Below the pieces are notes generated by a model. The model ran no database searches, was not told where the DNA came from, and was given only the letters and a program-made list of their open reading frames with translations. DNA of 50,606 nucleotides, from positions 1 to 50,606 of the forward strand of contig NZ_FMXN01000012.1 of assembly GCF_900104245.1 (NCBI RefSeq), in the 5' to 3' direction. The DNA is from Pseudidiomarina indica. Lineage in GTDB: Bacteria; Pseudomonadota; Gammaproteobacteria; Enterobacterales; Alteromonadaceae. Shown here piece after piece: positions 46,013-50,606 of the stretch; the first letter of the stretch is position 1, and every line of letters starts with the position of its first letter. The translations under genes and the position numbers were made by a program.

Positions 46013-47308
46013 ATGAGCGCACTGCAAGCACCTTCTGCAACAGCCAGTCTTGATGATTGGCTGTCTTATTTAGAGCAACTTCATCCAAGCGCGATTGATA
46101 TGGGGCTTGAACGGATCAAAACCGTTGCGGATCGATTGCAATTAACAACGACCGACGCCCAAGTCTTTACCGTTGCCGGAACCAATGGCAAAGGGTCGAC
46201 CGTTCGCTACTTGGAAACTATCTTAGAATGTGCCGGCTACCGCACGGGCGTCTATGTGTCACCTCATTTACATCATTACACCGAGCGCGTGCGCATCAGT
46301 GGGCAATGTTTGACGGATGCGGAACATGTTGCCGCTTTTGCTGCCATTGAAGCAGTACGAGGGGAAGTTTCGCTCACTTATTTTGAGTTTGGAACCCTGG
46401 CAGCTTTGTGGTTATTGCGCCAACACAAGTTAGATGCGTGGGTGTTAGAAGTTGGCTTGGGAGGTCGTTTAGACGCCGTTAATATTGTTGATGCAGATGT
46501 GGGAATTATTACTAGCATTGGCATTGACCATATTGGTTTCTTAGGCTCGGATCGTACCGGAATTGCTCGTGAAAAAGCAGGCGTGTTTCGTTCCCAGCGC
46601 CCGGCCATTGTGGGGGAGCCTGATTTCCCTGCTGCGGTTGTTGCAACCGCCCAAGAGCAGGGAATTCCACTGCAACGGGTCGGCCATGATTTCTTTTATC
46701 GCATTACAGGTCCAACGTCTTGGGAATACCGTGATAGCAACCATTTCCTGCAAGAATTACCTCTGCCACAACTGCCGTTACCCAATGCCGCAACGGCCGT
46801 GGCGGCGTTAGCGGCTTGCCGATTGCCGATTGCCGCCCAGGCAATTCGTGATGGTTTGGCAGGCGCACGTGAAGCAGGACGGTTAGAATGGCGTCCAGGG
46901 AATGGCGTGACGCGAGTGGATACTCTATTGGATGTGGCCCACAACCCCCATGCGGCAAACTTTTTGGTACAAGCGATTCAAGCACGTTATCCGACCTATC
47001 GCATCTTTGCGGTGGTGGGCATGCTAGAAGATAAAGATATTGCCGGTACACTGACCACCTTAGCTCCGGCCGTGGATGCCTGGTACTTCGCCAGTTTATC
47101 GGTTGCACGCGGGAGTTCTGCTGAGCAATTGGCTGATCATGTTGCAGCAGAAGTTGCAGAAAAAGTACCGGTACGAGGTTGTTTTGCTAGCGTTTTAGAG
47201 GCTTACCAACAGGCTCAACAGGATGCCTTAGCAACAACAGGGCAACCGATACTGGTATTGGTGTGCGGCTCGTTTTACACTGTCGGTCAAATTCCCGATT
47301 CGGAGTAA
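46013..47308 (+). CDS. folC: Bifunctional dihydrofolate synthase/folylpolyglutamate synthase
   Basis: Adds glutamate to dihydropteroate and to folates. The ATP loop is VAGTNGKGST (about residues 52-61), followed by YVSPHLHHYTERVRI, LEVGLGGRLDAVN, SIGIDHIGFLG and the C-terminal-domain motif DVAHNPHA. 431 residues (422 in E. coli). ATG 46013 starts five bases after accD and dedD starts three bases after its stop, so the three genes form one unit. Confidence 0.97.
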   Translation: MSALQAPSATASLDDWLSYLEQLHPSAIDMGLERIKTVADRLQLTTTDAQVFTVAGTNGKGSTVRYLETILECAGYRTGVYVSPHLHHYTERVRISGQCLTDAEHVAAFAAIEAVRGEVSLTYFEFGTLAALWLLRQHKLDAWVLEVGLGGRLDAVNIVDADVGIITSIGIDHIGFLGSDRTGIAREKAGVFRSQRPAIVGEPDFPAAVVATAQEQGIPLQRVGHDFFYRITGPTSWEYRDSNHFLQELPLPQLPLPNAATAVAALAACRLPIAAQAIRDGLAGAREAGRLEWRPGNGVTRVDTLLDVAHNPHAANFLVQAIQARYPTYRIFAVVGMLEDKDIAGTLTTLAPAVDAWYFASLSVARGSSAEQLADHVAAEVAEKVPVRGCFASVLEAYQQAQQDALATTGQPILVLVCGSFYTVGQIPDSE

Positions 47309-47311
47309 GTC

Positions 47312-47848
47312 ATGGCATCGCAGTTACAAAATCGAATTGTTGGCAGTGTTATTCTCATCGCACTGGCAGTGATTTTTTTACCTGAACTGTTGGATGGTCA
47401 ACCGCAACAACGACAAGAAACCTTTGACGCCATTCCCCTCCAGCCGGAGTTGGAAGTTGCTGAAATGCCAGTAACGCAGGTTCCTGAAGTGGAACAATTT
47501 AATGGGGTAGCTGCGGTTGAAACCGTCGAACTTGATGCCGAAGAAGCCCCAGTTATGCGGAAGAGTACTGCGGCGTCACCCACAGCGCCCACCGCAGGTG
47601 ACTTAAAACAACCGGGTTGGGTCATCCAATTGGGAGTATTTCGAAACCAAGCTTCCGTTGATCGGTTAGTCGAGCAACTTCGTGCGGCCGGGTATCCGGC
47701 TTATCGAGAAGCGACTCAGAGTGAGCAAGGCGTTCGCCATAAACTCTTAGTTGGCCCTGGGTTAGTGAAAGCCGAACTCGAAGCAGATTTACCGAAACTA
47801 AAAGAACTGACCGATTTAAATGGTCGAGTTTTTCGCTATGAGCCCTAA
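47312..47848 (+). CDS. dedD: DedD, SPOR-domain cell division protein
   Basis: Inner-membrane protein with one N-terminal helix (about residues 9-27), a periplasmic acidic linker, and a C-terminal SPOR domain (WVIQLGVFRNQASVDRLVEQL to GRVFRYEP) that binds denuded septal peptidoglycan. 178 residues, shorter than the 220 of E. coli. It lies directly after folC as in E. coli and Pseudomonas. Confidence 0.92.
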   Translation: MASQLQNRIVGSVILIALAVIFLPELLDGQPQQRQETFDAIPLQPELEVAEMPVTQVPEVEQFNGVAAVETVELDAEEAPVMRKSTAASPTAPTAGDLKQPGWVIQLGVFRNQASVDRLVEQLRAAGYPAYREATQSEQGVRHKLLVGPGLVKAELEADLPKLKELTDLNGRVFRYEP

Positions 47849-47856
47849 GATTAGTG

Positions 47857-47868
47857 CAGCAATTGCTG
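47857..47868. promoter_or_regulatory. Perfect 12-bp palindrome before cvpA-purF
   Basis: CAGCAATTGCTG, located immediately upstream of a likely extended -10 for cvpA and thus over the -35 region. It does not match the PurR consensus ACGCAAACGTTTTCGT used on cvpA-purF in E. coli. Confidence 0.35.
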
Positions 47869-47876
47869 GTGGTTTC

Positions 47877-47885
47877 TGATACAAT
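47877..47885 (+). promoter_or_regulatory. Possible extended -10 promoter for cvpA-purF
   Basis: TGATACAAT: an extended -10 (TG, one base, TACAAT) about 37 bases before the cvpA start and inside the 73-bp gap after dedD. No -35 match is evident, which extended -10 promoters can tolerate. Confidence 0.4.
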
Positions 47886-47921
47886 TTTGCCGATCATTGA
47901 TACAGCTATGGAACCCCGATA

Positions 47922-48413
47922 ATGGTCTGGATTGATATCACGATTCTCGTGATCATTGGTATTTCTACCCTCATTAGCTTAACCCGCGGGTTTGTGAAAG
48001 AGGCCCTGTCGTTGGCGATTTGGATCGCCGCATTCTTTATCGCTAAGTTCTTCTACCTTGACCTCGCAATGCTATTTACTGGCATTGAAGACACCATGTT
48101 GCGCAATGCAGCTGCCGTCACGGCGCTGTTTGTTGCCACACTTATTGTGGGCTCAGTGGTGAATTATTTAATCGGTCGCTTGGTTGAAAGTACTGGGCTT
48201 ACCGGTACTGACCGGTTGTTGGGTGGTATCTTTGGTGCCATTCGCGGCATTTTGATTGTGGCAGCGCTGCTCTTTTTCATGGATTCATTTACCGGTTTAT
48301 CCGATGAACAATGGTGGGAAGAGTCAGACCTGATCCCTCACTTCGGTATTGTGATTCAATGGTTCTTTGAGTTTTTAGAAAGTTCTTCCAGTTTTTTACC
48401 CCAAAACAGTTAA
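47922..48413 (+). CDS. cvpA: CvpA family inner-membrane protein
   Basis: Polytopic protein of 163 residues with about four helices and the family start WIDITILVIIGISTLISLTRGFVKEA. In E. coli it is needed for colicin V production and envelope stress tolerance; its molecular role is unknown. It precedes purF by 15 bases, the classical cvpA-purF pair. Confidence 0.94.
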   Translation: MVWIDITILVIIGISTLISLTRGFVKEALSLAIWIAAFFIAKFFYLDLAMLFTGIEDTMLRNAAAVTALFVATLIVGSVVNYLIGRLVESTGLTGTDRLLGGIFGAIRGILIVAALLFFMDSFTGLSDEQWWEESDLIPHFGIVIQWFFEFLESSSSFLPQNS

Positions 48414-48428
48414 TGAGGTTGTGGTTGC

Positions 48429-49946
48429 ATGTGTGGGATAGTTGGAATTGTAGGTAAAGATCCGGTCAACCAAGCGTTGTACGATGCGCTGACGATGTTA
48501 CAGCATCGCGGGCAAGATGCGGCCGGGATAGTGACCGTGGATAATGGCACATTACGATTACGCAAAGCTAATGGCCTTGTGCGTGATGTCTTCCACACCC
48601 GTCATATGCATCGATTGCAGGGGCGAATTGGCATCGGCCATGTGCGCTACCCGACGGCTGGGAGTGCCAGTTCAGCAGAAGCGCAACCATTCTATGTGAA
48701 CTCGCCGTTCGGTATTGCCTTGGCCCATAATGGCAATTTGACCAACGCCCACGAACTTCAACAGCAACTCTTCGATAAAGCCCGCCGTCACATCAATACC
48801 ACCTCAGATTCTGAAATTTTACTCAACGTATTTGCGCATGAGTTATATCAACAGGAATGTCTGCGAGTCACCCCTGAAGATGTGTTCGCGACGGTAGCTC
48901 GGGTGCATCGCCAAATTCGCGGTGCCTATGCAGTGGTTGCGATGATCATTGGGCACGGCATTATTGCGTTCCGAGATCCTTGGGGTATTCGGCCATTGGT
49001 GTTAGGGTATCGTGAAACAGCGACCGGCGAGAAAGAGTATATTGTCGCGTCTGAAAGTGTTGCAGTGGACGGCACAGGGTTTACCTACTGGCGAGATGTT
49101 GAGCCAGGTGAAGCGGTCTATATTACGGAAGATGGCGAACTCTATTCACGTCAATGTGCTGACAACCCACAGCATTGTCCCTGTATTTTTGAATATGTAT
49201 ATTTTGCCCGTCCTGACTCAGTGATCGACAAGGTGTCGGTGTATGCGTCACGCGTTAACATGGGGCGTAAGCTTGGGGAAAAACTGAAGCGTGACTACGC
49301 TGATTTAGAAATTGATGTTGTGATTCCCATTCCGGAAACCAGCTGTGACATCGCTTTGGAAATTGCCTCGGTCCTTAACTTACCTTATCGCCAAGGGTTT
49401 GTTAAAAATCGCTACATTGGGCGGACCTTTATTATGCCGGGGCAGACGCAACGGCGGAAATCTGTGCGGCGCAAACTGAACGCGATTAGCGCGGAGTTTA
49501 AAGGTAAAAATGTCCTCTTAGTGGATGACTCCATTGTTCGTGGAACCACCTCAGAACAAATTATCGAAATGGCTCGAGAAGCGGGTGCGAAAAAGGTTTA
49601 TTTTGCCTCTGCGGCACCAGAAATTCGTTTTCCTAACGTCTATGGCATCGATATGCCAAGTGCCAATGAGCTCATTGGTCACGGCCGAGAGGCGGAAGAG
49701 ATCAACGAGTTGATTAATGCTGACGGGTTGATCTACCAAGATTTAGACGATTTAATTGCGGCAGTGCGCGAAGAAAACCCAGACATCCAGCGGTTTGAAA
49801 CCTCGGTGTTTAATGGTGAGTACATTACCGGTGACGTGAATCAGAGCTATCTGGACCGTTTAGATGCCGCTCGCAATGATGTCGCACTGCATCGCCAAAC
49901 GGTGAATGAAGACGCCAACCTTGAATTACATAACGAAGATGGGTGA
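48429..49946 (+). CDS. purF: Amidophosphoribosyltransferase PurF
   Basis: First committed step of purine synthesis: PRPP plus glutamine gives phosphoribosylamine. The Ntn glutaminase nucleophile is Cys2 (MCGIVGIVG, exposed after Met removal), with HNGNLTNA and the PRPP loop [16 protein letters not shown] (about residues 363-378). 505 residues, the E. coli length, ending LELHNEDG much like E. coli (LEMHNEG). The stop TGA at 49944-49946 lies inside the sequence shared with the other IS copy, so the IS appears to have inserted exactly at the end of the gene and to supply or recreate the stop. Confidence 0.97.
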   Translation: MCGIVGIVGKDPVNQALYDALTMLQHRGQDAAGIVTVDNGTLRLRKANGLVRDVFHTRHMHRLQGRIGIGHVRYPTAGSASSAEAQPFYVNSPFGIALAHNGNLTNAHELQQQLFDKARRHINTTSDSEILLNVFAHELYQQECLRVTPEDVFATVARVHRQIRGAYAVVAMIIGHGIIAFRDPWGIRPLVLGYRETATGEKEYIVASESVAVDGTGFTYWRDVEPGEAVYITEDGELYSRQCADNPQHCPCIFEYVYFARPDSVIDKVSVYASRVNMGRKLGEKLKRDYADLEIDVVIPIPETSCDIALEIASVLNLPYRQGFVKNRYIGRTFIMPGQTQRRKSVRRKLNAISAEFKGKNVLLVDDSIVRGTTSEQIIEMAREAGAKKVYFASAAPEIRFPNVYGIDMPSANELIGHGREAEEINELINADGLIYQDLDDLIAAVREENPDIQRFETSVFNGEYITGDVNQSYLDRLDAARNDVALHRQTVNEDANLELHNEDG

Positions 49947-50096
49947 CTGCTCCCCGCCCTAAGCGCTAAAGCGCCACGGGCGAGGCTTCCAACTTCTCAG
50001 GCAGCAACTGGTACGTGACCAGATTGACGCTTGCCTCCATTGGCAGAAACCGACAGTCCTGCGGCCTTTAATTTTAAAATACCTTGCGCCTTGATA
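49943..50096 (-). ncRNA. Candidate omega RNA (reRNA) of the second TnpB copy
   Basis: Mirror of the candidate at 520-673, with the same hairpin and end. The predicted guide would read into purF on the minus strand, beginning CCATCTTCGTTATGTA from 49942 downward. The 5' boundary is approximate. Confidence 0.45.
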
Positions 50097-50605
50097 TTTA
50101 AGGCTGCATTGATGTCCCGATCATGCCGTGTTGAGCAGGATGGACACTGCCAGTCACGCACGTTCAGTGACAAGTATTCCAGCTTGTGTCCACAGCAAGA
50201 GCAGGTTTTAGAGCTAGCAAACCATTGATCAATTTTAACCAGATGCTTGCCTTGCTCTTTGGCCTTGTATTCCAGCTTTTGGATCAAGCCTGACCAACTC
50301 GCATCGGCAATGTGCTTGGACAATTTCCTGTTCTTCAGCATGTTTTTGACTTTCAGTGTCTCGACAATTACCGCTTGGTTTTCGTCAATAACGTGTCGAG
50401 ACAGCTTGTGCTGAAAATCAGCACGAGCATTCGCCAGACGCTGATGCGCCTTAGCGAGTTTAAGTCGGGCTTTTGCACGACCTTTGCTGCCTTTCTTGCA
50501 GCGTGATAAGGCTTTTTGTTTACGGCGCAGATTGGCACTGGCTTTCTTCAAAAAGCGTGGATTCGGTTTTTTCGTGCCGTTTGAATCTATGGCAATATGT
50601 GTTAA
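49997..50605 (-). CDS. tnpB: TnpB, RNA-guided nuclease (5' truncated by window edge), second copy
   Basis: Same protein as at 2-619 with three amino-acid changes: Ile to Val and Val to Phe just before the zinc finger (LVKIDQWFASSK), and Gln to Arg at STRHDRD. RuvC-II Glu, the four zinc-finger cysteines and RuvC-III Asp are intact. The RuvC-I Asp codon is just beyond the window edge. An ATG at 50551 is internal, not a real start. The frame stays open to the edge. Confidence 0.88.
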   Translation of the reverse strand, partial: LTHIAIDSNGTKKPNPRFLKKASANLRRKQKALSRCKKGSKGRAKARLKLAKAHQRLANARADFQHKLSRHVIDENQAVIVETLKVKNMLKNRKLSKHIADASWSGLIQKLEYKAKEQGKHLVKIDQWFASSKTCSCCGHKLEYLSLNVRDWQCPSCSTRHDRDINAALNIKAQGILKLKAAGLSVSANGGKRQSGHVPVAA

Positions 50606-50606
50606 A

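Larger units (their letters stand above)
49943..50606 (-). mobile_element. IS200/IS605-type element, partial, inverted copy
   Basis: Second copy of the element at 1-673, reading on the minus strand, with its right end abutting purF. Identity with the first copy starts at 49943. It has the same right-end hairpin (49952-49985). The rest of the element lies outside the window. Confidence 0.85.

Noticed and set aside
47849-47921. PurR operator before cvpA-purF
   Set aside because: No sequence close to ACGCAAACGTTTTCGT is present; the palindrome there has a different core.
1-50606. Composite transposon or genomic island bounded by the two IS copies
   Set aside because: The content is core metabolism with conserved gene order (cysS-ppiB-lpxH, fabB-mnmC-yfcL, accD-folC-dedD-cvpA-purF). 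Nothing looks like cargo, and the inverted ends are better explained as contig ends.

Overview
The window reads as chromosomal DNA of a marine gammaproteobacterium, most likely Alteromonadales near Idiomarina/Pseudidiomarina. This is inferred from gene content: a sodium-pumping Na+-NQR, an unusually large set of secreted or lipid-anchored peptidases, FabV as enoyl reductase, and a purF-side gene order close to that of enteric bacteria and pseudomonads. Genes are tightly packed. No gene-free stretch exceeds 300 bases, and I see no tRNA, rRNA, CRISPR array, prophage or defence island.

Layout. Positions 1-673 and 49943-50606 are two nearly identical partial copies of an IS200/IS605-type element carrying tnpB. 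They are inverted, with their right ends facing inward, and both are cut by the window edge at almost the same codon, so this is probably an assembly contig ending in a repeat. From 766 to 11446, all on +, come fabV, nqrABCDEF, apbE, nqrM and a three-domain sulfurtransferase fusion (cysteine desulfurase, degenerate metallo-beta-lactamase fold, rhodanese). Positions 11399-15428 on - are a yciK-like dehydrogenase, copA and a secreted beta-propeller protein. Positions 15676-21351 hold a VolA/Pla-1-like surface lipase, sohB, a dicarboxylate symporter and a Yip1-family membrane protein. Positions 21537-27045 hold miaE, lpxH, ppiB, cysS, an M17 aminopeptidase and a hotdog thioesterase. Positions 27099-35886 are a peptidase and metal section: an S9 dipeptidyl peptidase, a histidine-rich TonB receptor with a textbook Zur box, a divergent M28 lipoprotein peptidase, and a zincin. 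Positions 35936-40564 hold a HIT protein, fldB, yfcL, mnmC and fabB. Positions 40674-49946 are pdxB-asd-fimV-truA-accD-folC-dedD-cvpA-purF.

How the genes work together. The nqr cluster encodes all six subunits, followed by the FMN transferase that loads NqrB and NqrC (ApbE), the iron-delivery factor NqrM, and then the sulfurtransferase fusion. The last gene sits where a sulfur source for the NqrF 2Fe-2S centre would be expected; that role is inference. The 27-36 kb section links zinc acquisition to several zinc peptidases. The last section combines lipid, folate, purine, B6 and tRNA-modification genes. It is a mosaic of the E. coli order (pdxB-usg-truA-accD-folC-dedD-cvpA-purF) and the Pseudomonas order (asd-fimV-truA).

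Most worth a second look: the desulfurase/pseudo-lactamase/rhodanese fusion beside the Nqr maturation genes, the Zur box shared by the zinc receptor and the divergent peptidase, and the IS insertion that appears to supply the purF stop codon.
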